A stretch of DNA of 64,000 nt from Plantago ovata (taxonomy: Eukaryota > Streptophyta > Magnoliopsida > Lamiales > Plantaginaceae): the NCBI GenBank assembly GCA_028274465.1, contig CM051458.1, positions 11,051,566-11,115,565 of the forward strand, read 5' to 3'. Position numbers and translations under genes: made by a program. The notes under the pieces are model-generated. The model ran no database searches and was not told the origin of the DNA. It saw nothing but the letters and a program-made list of their open reading frames with translations. Shown here in pieces: positions 10,931 to 22,800 of this stretch (within the stretch, counting starts at the first letter, position 1; each line of letters begins with the position of its first letter).

Positions 10931-10993
10931 TGAAGACACCACACGCCCGGTCCGTCAACGCTCTAAGTCCAAGTCGTGTCTAGGTCTAGGTTA
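10931..10993 (+). repeat. Left LTR remnant
   Basis: 63 bases beginning TGAAGAC that match 13452-13516 with few differences. Similarity stops at 10994. Confidence 0.5.
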
Positions 10994-11304
10994 GGTTAGG
11001 TTAAATTGATTAGGGTTTTAAGGTTCTAACCTAGAGATGAGGGAATGGAGAATGGTGATTAGTGGTGGGCTTGGCGGACTCTTAGTGGCGCTGCGGTGGT
11101 GGGCTTGGAGGGCTACTCGCGGTGGCGCTGCGGTGGTGGGCTTAGCGGGCGACTCACTGACGATGGGTGGTCGCGATGGGTGGAGGCGATGGGTGGTGGC
11201 AGTGGTGGTGGTTGAATCGAATTGGGTGGTTGAGTGGTGGTGGTTTGAATTGGATCGAATTAGAAAAAGAGAAAGGGGGAAAATGGGGGAAAGAAGACGT
11301 TCCC
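10994..11304. other. GGT/TGG-rich stretch, unclassified
   Basis: Sequence rich in GGTGG and TGG triplets, open in several frames because of composition. No domain is recognised. It sits between the left LTR remnant and a CACTA terminus, so it is probably transposon-internal DNA. Confidence 0.35.
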
Positions 11305-11619
11305 CGTCTGTTAATGAAATACTTAGCGACGGATGAGCTCATCCTTCGCTAAGTATTTATATTATTTACTTTTATTTTTTTCCTTTCTAAATAAATAAGT
11401 ATGGTCAACAGACATAGCGAAGGATAAACTTATCCGTAGCTCAGTTAGCGACGGATAAGATTAATCCGTCGCTTTATGAGAATGAGAGGCGGATTGGATC
11501 TCTGATCACACGAACTGAGCTTAAAGCACAATTCATCCTAATCCGTCGCTAATAGTAGCGATCTGTCGCTATTTAGAGACGGATCACATCCGTCGCTAAA
11601 TGTCTGATTTCTTGTATTG
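11305..11619. mobile_element. CACTA element end with subterminal TTAGCGACGGAT repeats
   Basis: Multiple copies of TTAGCGACGGAT and its reverse complement ATCCGTCGCTAA occur within 310 bases, ending at TTTCTTGTATTG, a degenerate form of the CACTA terminus TTTCTTGTAGTG. Such subterminal arrays bind the CACTA transposase. Only one terminus is recognisable. Confidence 0.6.
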
Positions 11620-11666
11620 CAAACAGCCATACTAGTTGTAAAAATCTCAATCTTCAACTTAGTGGC

Positions 11667-12146
11667 ATGCTAGAAGAAAAGGAAAGAAGGAACAATCTCG
11701 CAGAACCTACGACTCTAAATCAGGAACATAAAATCCTTGATGAAGAGAAGAAGGATCTCGATGGCTGTGAATATTTTGGTCTTAGGGTTTTGAGACCCTT
11801 AAGGACCGAATCTGAAACAGTTCATGAATTCATTTATGACTTGAATGTATTCCCCGTTCTTACTAGTGAATTGTATCAAAAAGAGTTGAAGGCCATCGAA
11901 GAAGGACTTGTATCTGAGTTCTTCTAAGAATTGAACGAATTCCCCGTTCTCACAAGGGAATTGTATCAGGAGGAGTTGAAGGCCATAGAAGAGGGAGTTA
12001 ATTTCGATTTAAATTCGGAATTAGATTTTCCTCTTCTTGGTAAGTCTATTGTGCGAGAAGAAGTGCCTTTAGACAACGAAGACGGTGTTGTGATTAGTGT
12101 TGAACATAGAGGTGAAGTCGAAGAGCCTCAAGATATCAATTCTTAA
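11667..12146 (+). pseudogene. LTR-element internal ORF with duplicated segment, function unknown
   Basis: The frame 11667-11927 is followed after one stop by the in-frame 11931-12146. A segment of about 30 residues is repeated: FPVLTSELYQKELKAIEEG and then FPVLTRELYQEELKAIEEG, with the DNA equally similar (about 11845-11908 and 11935-11998). The protein is acidic and charged with no domain I recognise. Its position after the left LTR would fit gag or a spacer ORF, but that is inference. Confidence 0.4.
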
Positions 12147-12575
12147 CACCAACTCATGAACCAACTGGTGAACTGTGCTACCCGAGGAAACTTGGCAAAA
12201 TCATGTGAAGCACAAGTTCGTCGATCCTTGAGCGTTCTGCTTGAGTAAGTTTGGGACTGGAAGGGAAAGGTTAAAAAGCTTGGTACCGTGGTTCCGGCAA
12301 CGACCCCTACAGATCCAACACTCTTCGTAGCAACTTGTAGGATTGGGAAAATTCTGCCAAATTCTTTTATAGAATGTGCGATTTTTCTATACTTAGTATG
12401 AAGTTGTTTCAGGGAGAAACAGAGATTGGAAAAGTTGAAATAAATTCTGATTCGAACTCGGACGTAGACTTTCCATCTCTTGGGATAATGTTGGGTGATG
12501 AGTTCGCCATAATTGTCGACTATTTGGGCTCCGATGAGTTTATGAAGAAATTGACGCTTCTTCCATGAACATACA

Positions 12576-13438
12576 TTGAAGCAACATGGTATGAAGATAT
12601 TAAGCAACGGCAAATTACTGACATACGGAGGTGGGTGTACGTACCTTGCGAATGTCCATGCGGACCCGCAAGAGCCCCCATATGGGAAGACTCCATGGGA
12701 GGGTAGGTTGGTGAAGCTAGAGAAGATACCAACCATGGCGGTTCTGATCTTTGACCCTGGAGGCAAATTCGATACAGACAACTCGAGCCGAGCAGAACTT
12801 CAAGAGACCTACGGTTTCAACAGGAAAGGAAGAGCTCGAGTTACCAAAGATGGGTTAGAGGAAGCAACTCTAGGCGTAAACGAAGAGTCGACAATGACTC
12901 TATAAAGGAGAAGAGTTGCATAGGGGATGGAATAATCAGGAATTAAGCACTATTGGCCCTGGTTACTCTGGTGATGATATTCGACCTGGGAGGAACAGAC
13001 GAAGATGACAGCTCGAGCTGGTGGAGTCTTGGCGACGTGATCGAACCTGGCTCTGATACCTTTTCTCTACACGGAGCAGGAACTACAAGGATGTTACATG
13101 GGGAAGGGCTCGATGCTCAAGTTAACACAAGGGGTTCATGGCAAGCGACTCTAGAGACAGCCGAAGAGACGATGTTGCTACCAAGCTATGCGCATCTTGA
13201 TGTGCTATTGAGGTCTGTCTCTATAACCGATAAGGAGTTGCTTGAGGGCTGGGCTAATCGACGTATCCTATTGGCCCTAGTTGTTCTTTTGTTTGATCCT
13301 GGAGGAAAATCGGAGGCCACCATCAACATGCTGCTTGTGGACATAAACGGACTATCGCAATATTTCCGAAGATACCAAGACGCTGCTCGATGGAAGAAGA
13401 AAGTAGAGGTCGAACTTGGGGACAAGGTCAATTTTTAG
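12576..13438 (+). pseudogene. Repetitive internal ORFs with recurring (V/M)(L/I)xFDPGG motif
   Basis: Two frames, 12576-12905 and 12953-13438, carry the motif three times: LIFDPGGKFDT (about 12750), MIFDLGGTDED (about 12970) and LLFDPGGKSEA (about 13285). Surrounding DNA also repeats: CTCTATAA...GGAGTTGC blocks at about 12897 and 13218, GCAACTCTAG/GCGACTCTAG at about 12860 and 13145. These are degenerate direct repeats about 310 bases apart. The last frame ends at the polypurine-like tract. No known protein family is recognised; it may be non-coding LTR-element DNA that happens to be open. Confidence 0.4.
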
Positions 13439-13451
13439 GGGCGGGTATCGT

Positions 13452-13516
13452 TGAAGACCTGGGTCTCGCCCGGTCCGTCAACGCTCTAAGCCCAAGTCGT
13501 GTCTAGGTCTAGGTTA
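13452..13516 (+). repeat. Right LTR, matching part
   Basis: Starts TGAAGAC directly after a polypurine-like tract. The LTR probably continues beyond 13516 into AT-rich sequence, but there is no left partner to compare. Confidence 0.5.
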
Positions 13517-13693
13517 TATTTACTTGGTCACTAATAGTCCAATCACTAGACTATCTCCTAATTAATAGAAGATATCTTATTAAGCTTGGTATGTGTCTCT
13601 TAGCATTAGTTAGGTGTCTATGATAAGGCAAGATCAGGAATATTCTGAATATTCTCTTTTATCTTTATCGGCTAGTATCTTTAGTATTTAGGG
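13517..13693. other. AT-rich spacer, possibly rest of right LTR
   Basis: No gene. Contains no long repeat match inside the window. Confidence 0.3.
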
Positions 13694-13872
13694 CAATTTA
13701 CATCTACCCCCCTGTTATTTTTTTATTACGGATCCTTCCCTCTTAGTTAGACAATAACATGTAGCCCGATGTTACACAAAAATAATTACAGATAGCCCCA
13801 CGAACTTGACTTTTTGCGAATTAAGAGCTGGAAGTTACATTTATACCCCTGTCGGAATTTCAGCTTAGGATT
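13694..13872. repeat. Dispersed 180-bp repeat, copy 1 (possible MULE terminal repeat)
   Basis: Highly similar to 57604-57785. Shared blocks include CATGTAGCCC, CACGAACTTGACTTTTT, CGAATTAAGAGCTG and CGGAATTTCAG. Similarity ends abruptly at about 13872. It lies just outside the Mutator-like element's ORFs, as a long terminal inverted repeat would, but I found no inverted partner near 19230. Confidence 0.55.
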
Positions 13873-14048
13873 TGGTCACGTGCACCGCACATGTGGGGTT
13901 ATATGTAATTGAATTTTCAGAAAAGGTGGTGAAATGAAAAAAAAATATAGCCGTTGGAACATCATTTTTGCCTATTTAACCCCTTCTAACTCAATTTTTG
14001 GTAGTTTTTACCTTCTTTTACTTCTATATCTTCTTCCATCTTAAGAGA

Positions 14049-14399
14049 ATGAGTGATTCGGGTGGTATTCGTCCGGTTTGCAAGGGTACAAGATGTCGAA
14101 AGCGTACTATCTTATCTGTGGGCAATGACGGCAGGGTTTATTGGAGGTGTCCGGCACATGGTTGGTCAGAATGGGCAGAGGAAGAAAATAATGCACGAAG
14201 GCGGGGAGAAATGATTCATCCCACAGTTATATGGGAGTATAATGTTCATCCGACGCATCGACAACGCGTGCAACAAACAGAAGAAATCATTGAAGAACAG
14301 AGAGAAGCACAAGTGCAACTACCTAGACAACAACAAGTGAAGCATTGCAGGGAAAATGTAGATGTAAAAAAAAAGGCCAAGAGAAGACAAATACCATAG
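14049..14399 (+). CDS. Small GRF-like zinc-finger protein next to MULE transposase
   Basis: 117 codons from the first ATG in frame. Residues about 8-40 read CKGTRCRKRT...GNDGRVYWRCPAHGWSEWAEE, resembling the GRF-type zinc finger (C...T...GN-GR-F--CP...W), although the ligand spacing is unusual. The C-terminal half is glutamine/glutamate rich and probably coiled, ending in a basic KKKAKRRQ. It is convergent with the transposase gene and lies 320 bases from its stop. Accessory ORFs with such fingers accompany many plant MULEs; the function here is not known. Confidence 0.5.
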   Translation: MSDSGGIRPVCKGTRCRKRTILSVGNDGRVYWRCPAHGWSEWAEEENNARRRGEMIHPTVIWEYNVHPTHRQRVQQTEEIIEEQREAQVQLPRQQQVKHCRENVDVKKKAKRRQIP

Positions 14400-14510
14400 G
14401 ATTAGGCAACTAGTTAATTTTGCATAAACCTTTTACTACTTGCTATGTACCTTTTCTTGCAAATTTGGAAATCATTCTTGTAATAGAATATCTTGAACAA
14501 GTGCAATATC

Positions 14511-14621
14511 TTCAACTTACATAATCCATAACATTGAAATGAACCAAAAGGATAATATTTTCAACTTACATAATCCATAATCCATAACCATAACATTGAA
14601 ATGAACCAAAAGGATAATAGG
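14511..14621. repeat. Tandem duplication of about 55 bp
   Basis: CAACTTACATAATCCATAA...ACATTGAAATGAACCAAAAGGATAAT occurs twice in succession; the second copy has an extra CCATAATCCATAA insertion. It lies in the spacer between the GRF-like ORF and the transposase 3' end. Confidence 0.8.
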
Positions 14622-14719
14622 TTTTCTTATGGAATTAACATCATAAGAACTGATCCCAAAAAGAAGATTAACAACTATAAGTCTTCAATAGCAAGCAAAA
14701 AGAACATCACAAGTCTAAC

Positions 14720-17700
14720 TCAGTCTGAACCAAACCATGCATTCCACCCTCCACCTGTCTGTCTTCCTGCACCTCTACCATTCCTTCCACCTCTGGCTCT
14801 CCCACCACCTCTTCCTCTCCCCCCACCTCTGCTAGTACCACCAGTTCTTCCAGCTCCCCTCCTTGATCCACTGCTACTGCCAGCTCCCCTCCCTGATCCA
14901 CTGCTACTGCCAGCTTCCATCCCTGATCTACTGCTGCTACCAAACTCTGTCCTCTGCCTGACATTTCTTCCATTTGTGCCAGCAAACTCCTACCATTCCA
15001 TACACACAGATAGAGCAAACAATCATACATATTGAAATCATATCAATTATACTAAGTTCAAATCACAATAAGAAAGAAGTCACAAGTGTATTGATGCACT
15101 TACAGTTGGAGTAGGATTTTCAGGTGCAATGGGAACTTGCTCTGGGACTTGGTTAGTCATTGGAACTTCATTTTGTGGTGGAGGAACATGTGGAGCTTGT
15201 TGTTGTGCCCCCCCTTGTTCTTTGCTGCAACCAAAATAATCCCTTGTTAGCATATAAAAATTCAAAATTAAGTCAAGTAGTACAAGTTAAGCTAGTACTT
15301 ACAAGTGTTGGGCATTTATTCTTATTGTGGCCTTGAGTTCTGCATAGACTGCACCTCGGAGGTTTCCTCTGCCTATTAATTGGAGCCTTTGATTTGTAGC
15401 CTTGTTCTGAGGGATGCCTAATTCTTACAAGTTGTGGCCTGCCAACTTTCTTCTCTAAAGTTGGTGGTGACCATTCTTCCTGTGGTAATCATCAATGGGC
15501 CATGTAGTCATGTCATATGTCCTCACATAAGCAGCAGTAGTATGATTGGAGGAGACATATTTCTGAGCATCATCTCTGAGCCAAGTGATGGTTGTCCATG
15601 CATGTCTGCATGGAATTCCACTTAGGTCCCATTTGTTGCAATTGCAGGACCTCTTCTCCATGTTCACTGTGAAGGTGAAGTTGTAATCTTCTATCTCAAA
15701 GATTCCTCCACCTGATTCAGTCCTCACCATGAGCTTCCTAGATTGTGCATGAGTTTCATTCAACTTGTAGAGAACAGTAGGCATCAAAGGATGCTTCACC
15801 AAAGCCCCTTGCTTCCTCCTTACAACAAGTCTCCACATAACCTGTGCCCTTAGCATCTAAAGCAACAATAAAATGGTATACAACAGTTAGCATCTAAAGC
15901 AACAATAAAATAGCATCTAAAGCAACAATAAAATAGCTCATAAGCCAATGTGATTACTGCCATACCTCCATCAAGTTCAAGAGTGAGTATGCTCTGATTG
16001 GTTCAACCCATGAGTTGAAGCACTCACTCAAGTTGTTTGTGATATGATCAATTTTTGGAGTTGGATCATATGAGTGCCTAGCCCAATGACCCACTGGTAT
16101 AGCCATGAGCCACTCATATGCTTGCTCACTCACCTCTCTAATCCTTCCCATGGCCTTGTTGAAACCATAGGCTGTATAGGCTGATGAAGCCTGCCAGTAG
16201 AACTTTCTCAGTAGCACACCACTCCACTTAAGCTTGAAATTGTCATATATATGATTGGAGCATTTCCTATTGATTACATGTGGACACCTCTCCTCAATAA
16301 TTGGAACCAGGCCCTACATCACAAACACAGTGTTACAAGAGGAGAATTAATAGACTTATGGAAAGAGAACAAGATAAAAAGACAAGCTAAATTAAGATGC
16401 CATACCTTCTGTCTGTCAGCCATGAAATGCCAGTGTTTATCTGCATCAAATAGACCAACAAACATGTCAAGGCAGTGGATGAAGAAGCCCCATGACTCCT
16501 TGGTTTCAGATTCAACCACAGCCCAAGCAAGAGGGAAAATCCCACAGTTGGCATCAGTACCAACTGCACTCAATAGGACTCCACCATACTTCCCTTTTAG
16601 GTGACAGCCATCAAAGAACAAAAAAGGTGAGCAACCAGCCAAGAACCCCTGCTTCAATCCACCTAACCCACAGAAGAACCTCTTGAAGAGAGGTGGCCTT
16701 TCTACACAAGGAGTTGTGTCAATCTCAGAAACTGATCCTGGATTGCTTCTCAAGATCATCTCTCTGTACTTTGGCGCCAGCTTATAACCTAACTCAGGAT
16801 TGCCACCCAATACAAGCATAGCTTTCTCCCTAGCTCTCCAAACCTTCATATATCCTACTGCCACTCCCAATTTTTTTGTAACCCAAGCCTCCAGCTTCTT
16901 GGCAGATAGATTTGGATGCTCTTTCAGCTCCAAAACAATCTTATCAGCCAACCAATTTGCATCTGCCATCTTTGGATCCACCTTCCTTATACATCTATGC
17001 CCACCAGTGTATGTCTTCACCATGATTGAACTACCATCCTCCATCATACTTGCATGTAGTCTCCATGGACACCCCTACATTCAAGACAATATATAGAATT
17101 AACATCTCATTATCACAGTAGAAGTACACATACATTAACTTACAATATATCACAATTCATACCTGAGTAATGCCTGCACAATGCACTGTGTATCTGTCCT
17201 TCTCATTCTTATCTATAACCATGGTAAACCCCACCTTGAAGAGGTAATCTTTCACTCTTCTCCTCAGCTCCTTCATAGTGCTAAATACCTGACCCTCTTC
17301 AAATTCCTTATCCTCAGCATCATAATTCTCTTCAAATTCATCTCCAACCCATGTTCCTTGGGGAGCATATTCTTCAGGCACCTCACTTGGATATGTGATA
17401 GGAACATCATCATCACCTTGATTACATACAGAAAATAAGACACATGTCAAGTAGTTGTAATTACTGTTTACAAGAATTAAAAAAAAAATTAGTTAATTGC
17501 ATACCTTCAACTTGTTCTTCTCCCTGACCATCTGCATTCTGCTCCTCACCCTCCTCTGGCACATGTTCCTCATCACTATCAGAGCCCTCATCATAATGAA
17601 ACCCTATCTCTCTGTCTTCATCCTCATGTACATTGTGTGTTGGTGGTGCATCAGTCTCCCAATCAACAAATCTTTCATCCTCCTCCTCAGTTACCATCCT

Positions 17701-18816
17701 ATCTCCTCCCTCACCTTCACCTCCACCTCCACCTCCACCTTCACCTTCACCTTCACTTTCACTCTGTAGCATATCTCCATAATAACTCTCATCAGATGTA
17801 GAGCTTTCCCATTCCTCAACTACCACATCATCTATCTCACTCTGATCCTTCTCAATCTCATTAACAGTTGGGCCAGTTTCATCAACATTATTCTCATGAG
17901 TCTCATTCACACAAGTTTCATCAGCAGTATTCTCATGAATCTCATTAACAACAGTTTCATCAACATTATTCAAGTTCTTCTCATTCACAACAGTTTCATT
18001 AACCACAGGCTTATTCACTCCACTAGCACCAGCTCCACTATTAGGTACAAAACCACCACTCAACTTCTCCAATATCACATTCAAGCAATCCTCTCAATTG
18101 ACATCCATATTCAATTCAGTAGGAGCAGGCTGCTTATCAGGTGTATCAAACCTGGGAATGTAGGCACTATTTGGTGCTTCATGTTCTGGCTCTTTGTTAT
18201 GAGGAGGTGGTGTTTTTGGATCAGGTTCTGCAACATTTGGATGAGGAGGAGTTTTAGGGTCAGGTTCTGGAACATTATGTGTGGGTGAGGACTGTGTTTC
18301 TTGGGTCATTGGTGGAGCACCATCTTCTTCAGTCAGGTCAATAACAAAATCATTTTCACTTGGGTATCTATTTGGAGCTTTTGGTGGTGGTGGTTTTGAT
18401 GACCTAGGCCTAAACATTCTTCTCCTCAAAGGTTCACCTCTTAAGGGCACCTCAAAGGGAACATCAACATCATTAGCAACCTGCTTACCCTTCCCTTTAC
18501 CCTTAGGACTTGCTATTTTAGCTAGAGTCTCAACATACTGGACCTCACAGTGAAGTTCAACTTCCCTAGTGTTCATATTTCTAGTAAACATCTCAGTGAC
18601 ATCATTATCAGTGACAATTTCTAGCATACTACCATTATCAACCTCAGCAAATAGAGAAAAAAATAGAGAATGTTCTTTAGGCATCTCTAGCTTATCCAAC
18701 ACATTCTTATCTAAATCAACTATGAGTCTCTTATGATTGTACCTCTGATGATTCACATTTGTCAACGTGAATGGTTCCAGCCCTCCATGAATACGTATGT
18801 TAAAGCGCTGCTCCAT
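14720..18816 (-). pseudogene. MuDR-type transposase: PB1-like, MULE DDE, SWIM, zinc knuckle, RGG tail
   Basis: Exons inferred from GT-AG sites and frame: 18816-17505, 17416-17163, 17074-16406, 16313-15966, 15856-15303, 15224-15104, 14989-14720. Start MEQRFNIRIHGG; residues 1-90 are a plant MULE PB1-like domain. A proline-rich and then acidic linker follows. Exon 3 holds the N-terminal transposase part and the DDE segment (FFDGCHLKGKYGG, then FMADRQK at its splice end). Exon 4 has SECFNSWVEPIR with a likely catalytic glutamate. Exon 5 has the SWIM motif CNCNKWDLSGIPCRH and a zinc knuckle C-x2-C-x4-H-x4-C. The last exon encodes a glycine/arginine-rich tail. Damage: in-frame TGA at 18096-18094, frameshift near 15475 and probably a G-run slip near 15215. 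The last two junctions are tentative. Confidence 0.8.
15851..15934. repeat. 23-bp repeat, three copies, in transposase intron
   Basis: TAGCATCTAAAGCAACAATAAAA occurs three times, two of them in tandem, just upstream of the exon 5 acceptor on the minus strand. The acceptor itself lies inside the first copy, so array changes could affect splicing. Confidence 0.8.
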
Positions 18817-19868
18817 AGCTTCAAAACACAGGCAGACAGTAAAAAAACAGTCAAAAGAAATTTCCCAAAACCCTAGTTCGAACCAAAAGTGAAATTCTAC
18901 AAAAGGAAAACACAACGCATACTTCACACTGATCATAACAACAAGTAAAACTCAATATCACAAGAAAAAGCAACAATTTTGTAAAGGGACGAACAAACCT
19001 AGTTACAGTCGCCGTTAGCCGCAATTCGACGGTCCAATGTGGTCGCTTGCTTCCGATAATCAAGAATACGTAATAATATGGTCTGTATATGAAGATATTA
19101 TAGCAGATTTGGTCGATTTTGTGAAGTTGCAGAGGTGACAGGTTTGGAGGGTTTGGAGGGAACTGGAGAAGAAGAAGGAAATAGGAAATAGGGAAAAGGT
19201 CATAATAAATGAAAAATTGATGAAAAGGCATTAAATCTGTTTTTTAGCCTTAAGGGCGTGTTTGGCCGGAGTAAAATCAAAAATGAATAACGGCCAAGTC
19301 AAATTTTTTCCGACGAATGTGGGTATGTGTAATTTTTTTTTTTTTTTTTGCATGAAATTGAATATGTATAGAAGCCTGTAAAGAGTATATGTACAGAATA
19401 CGAGGGGTATACCCCAAGATGAGTACAGGAAAATCAACAAATTGTCAACTGATTCCAAACTAGATCAATGTCTCCCAACTACCTAAGGACAGTAATGGCT
19501 CTAGAACTAGGTCTATGACCATGTACAAATCCTAACACAGACAAAAAAAATCAGACTCACTCAAGTTGCAACACCAAACAAATCTAGGGGGAGTCAAGAA
19601 CAATCTGCGCCCACTTCAATTCCAGCTCCAGGCTTGGCCTGTGACTGTACTCTCCAGACGAAAGAAAGGCCTATCTGTGCTGGTAACAAGGTTGGAAGGT
19701 ACTCCACATTTATCCACATCTTTAAAGGGGATTTGGATAAAGGAAGGAAGCCTTTGCCATACCTTTGTAAACCACCAGGATTCTGTCTGTACACTTGTTG
19801 TTGTCACCAAAAATGTTTACAAACCTGTACACTTAATCTCTTTTGGCACAGAAAAACATTAGCAAAGA

Positions 19869-22800
19869 CTAACAATTAGCAAGCCTAATTAGAATAGCTT
19901 TCACAAACCTGTTCATCTTATGCTTGAGCTTGAAATTAATTCTAGTTATAACCTCATGAGCAATATCTTTGCAAATAATCTCAGCAGGGATAAGCTTATG
20001 CTCAAAAACTTTGGTGTTTCTTCATTTCCAGATACCAACAATAGCAGCAGCAAAAATAGCAGCTCTCACCTTATAAGGAATAGAGTTCTGTTTAGAAGAA
20101 GAACTAAACCTGGAAATCCACCCATCAAGAGATAAAGAACAATGCTGCAAGCCAATCACCCTTATCATTCTCTTAAACACCTGTAAAGTGACTATACAAC
20201 CACCAAACAAATGATCAGCAGTCTCAATATCATTTCCACACATATCACAAGAAGCATCATTAATCATTTTAAATTTAAGGAGTCTATCTTTAGTAGCAAT
20301 TCTTTTTTGTACTATAAGCCAATGAAGAAAAGCAGTTCTAGGCATAGAAATTTGGTTCCAAACCTGTCTCCACCAATCCACACACGGCAGCTCTTCATGA
20401 AAAATTTCATAGAAACCTTTTACCAAGCAGGCTGAAGTGGAAGAGAACCAAGAATCACAAGGGACTCTATGAATTCTCTTTAACTCATCTCTAATATGCA
20501 GAATACTTTTCCACCAAGGAGAATCACTCTTTCTTTCTTCAACAGTCCAAATATCAACATTCTGCAGTTTGTAATGATGTACCCAAGAAATCCAGATTGT
20601 AGAAGATCTGACATCATCTAGAGAAACTACAAGCCCTGCAAACAAAGCTTTGTTCCAAGCCAAGACTTCCTTAATTTGCAAACCCCCTCTTGAGAAATCT
20701 TGACAAACTTTTTTCCAAGCTACCAAATTCTTTTTACCTTCTTCTTGGCCTGACCATAAGTAGTTTCTGCATAACTTTTCCACTTTCTGAATAACTCCTT
20801 TTGGAAGAGGCAGAGCATGACACCAAAACATTTCTATACTTCTAAGCACAGACTTGAGAAGCTGGAGTCTACCTGCATAACTGAGATTCTTTGCCATCCA
20901 ACTCTGGATTCTACTAGTCATTTTCTTAATCAAAAGATCATACTCAGAATTTCTCAACTTTCTAGGGCTCAAAGGAATTCCTAAATATCTAATAGGGAAA
21001 ACTCCTTTCTGAAACCTACAAATCTGCTGGATTATGTTAAAACTATCATCATTCACACCAGCAACGAACAGAGTACTTTTATCATGGTTAATCCTCAGCC
21101 CTGACATAGCAGAAAACTTATTCAAAGTATCCATAATCACCTGCACAGAATTCTTATCCCCTCTACAAAACAAAAGAATGTCATCTGCAAAGCACAAATG
21201 GGTTAGATTTATTTAGCACATTTAGGATGATAAGAAAACTTTGTTGTTCCAGTCTCTTTCTTAAGCAATCTAGTCAGATATTCAATACACAGAACAAACA
21301 AATAGGGTGACATGGGGTCACCCTGTCTAAGGCCCTACTGACCCTGCAAATTTCCTTCAAGTACCCCATTAATAGTAAAAGAAAACTTGGCAGAAGAAAC
21401 ACATGTAATGATCAGATGCACAAACTCTTTCTGAAAACCTAAACCAATCATAACATTTTCCATAAACTCCCAGCTAATAGTATCATAAGCCTTTCTCAGA
21501 TCAATATTTAACATACATCGAGGAGAAATTTTCGATCTGTTATAGCCTCTAATTAATTCCTGAGCCAAAAAAATATTTTGAAAAAGATCACGGCCAGTTA
21601 TAAAAGCAGTTTGGCAGGAATTAACAAGAGAAGGGAGAAGGCTTTTGATTCTATTAGCCAAGACTTTAGTGATTATTTTATAGATCAAGTTACAACAGGC
21701 AATAGGTCTATAATCAGAAAGAAGAGAAGCATTTGTTACCTTAGGGATCAGAGTTACAGCGGTAGTATTTATCTGCTTCAGGAGTTTACCTGTTCTTTGG
21801 AACTCTTTGACAGCTTCACAGACAGTGCCTCCAATAACACTCCAGCTCTTCTTATAAAAACAAGAATTATACCCATCAGGGTCGGGACTTTTGTGGTCAC
21901 TCATAGAGAAAACAGCTTGTTTCACTTCCTCATCCTCAATTGGTTTCATCAAGTCAACATTCATTTCTTCAGAAACTTTAGGTCCAAGCTCAAAAACATC
22001 ACTCTCTATACTCATGACAGCCTTCTTTGTACCAAAAAGCTCTTTATAAAACTCCATTACATGAGTTATGATAGAGTCTCTTGTAGAAAATAACCCCCCT
22101 TTTGAATCTCTCAGGAGATAAATTTCATTACTTTTCCTTCTAGCCTTAATTGTAGTAAAGAACACCTTGCTACAATGATCTCCTTCCTCAGTCCATTGGA
22201 CTTTAGCTTTCTGGCTCAGCTCCTGGGAATACCTCCTCTGAATTTCGATATAAATCTCTTTCTGAATCTGCACCCTTTCTTTTAACCCTCTATCATGAGG
22301 ATTATGTAACATAATATCCTGGAGCTTCATGAGCTCTGACAGACAGTCATCCACTTGCTGTTTCAAATTCTGGAAATGAGCAGCATTTAATTTCTTCAAA
22401 TCCCCTTTGAGCAACTTCAGTTTCGAAACCAATTGAAACATTTTACAACCCCTGACTTCTTTAGCCCAAACATCACCAACAATCTTCAGGAAATCTTTAT
22501 CAGTAGTCCAAAAATTCTTGAACTTAAAAGGAATATTTCTTTTGATCCCCTCTTTAAAAATCTTAGTAACACTTGGAGCATGATCCGATACTCCAGGAGG
22601 TAGAAAAGTTACAGCTGAGTCTTTATTCATGGTAAACCACGAATTATTGACCAAAACCCTATCCAATTTGCAAAAAGTATGCCCATTACTCCAGGTGAAA
22701 ATGGGACCACTATATCTATGATCCTCCAAACCCGCAGAATTCATAAAATCTTGCAACTCTGAACCAATCCCCGCAGAGGTACTTGTCTCACTCCATTTCT

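Larger units (their letters stand above)
10931..13516 (+). mobile_element. Degenerate LTR retrotransposon (Ty3/gypsy-like remnant) with truncated LTR direct repeats
   Basis: Two direct repeats, 10931-10993 and 13452-13516, start TGAAGAC and share about 50 nearly identical bases (CGCCCGGTCCGTCAACGCTC and following). Just before the right copy lies a purine-rich tract, TTTTTAGGGGCGGG, placed like a polypurine tract, and the ORF before it ends ELGDKVNF, like the end of many plant gypsy pol genes. The left LTR stops matching at 10994, where other sequence and a CACTA end (to 11619) intervene. No reverse transcriptase or integrase is left, so this is a deletion derivative or a non-autonomous element. 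Confidence 0.5.
13694..19230 (-). mobile_element. Autonomous-type Mutator-like element (MULE), inactivated
   Basis: The minus strand encodes a multi-exon MuDR-type transposase (18816-14720) and the plus strand a small zinc-finger ORF (14049-14399). The element borders are not resolved: the left limit is set at the dispersed repeat at 13694 and the right limit at the end of the 5' flank near 19230. No clear terminal inverted repeat pair or 9-bp duplication was found. Confidence 0.6.

Noticed and set aside
11037..11336. Trp/Gly-rich plus-strand ORF
   Set aside because: Composition artefact of GGT/TGG repeats; no domain, and it runs into CACTA subterminal repeats.
12143..12781. 212-codon minus-strand ORF
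   Set aside because: Lies antisense to the repeated FDPGG ORFs, shows no domain and no conserved start context.
13046..13060. Reverse-complement of a tRNA-Met primer-binding site (GGCTCTGATACC)
   Set aside because: Opposite in strand to the surrounding LTR element and not next to an LTR end; the phrase is common in plant DNA.
14601..15035. Proline/leucine-rich plus-strand ORF
   Set aside because: Antisense shadow of the transposase Gly/Arg-rich tail exon.
19231..19332. MULE right terminal inverted repeat
   Set aside because: No reverse complement of the 13694-13872 repeat is present here; left unassigned.
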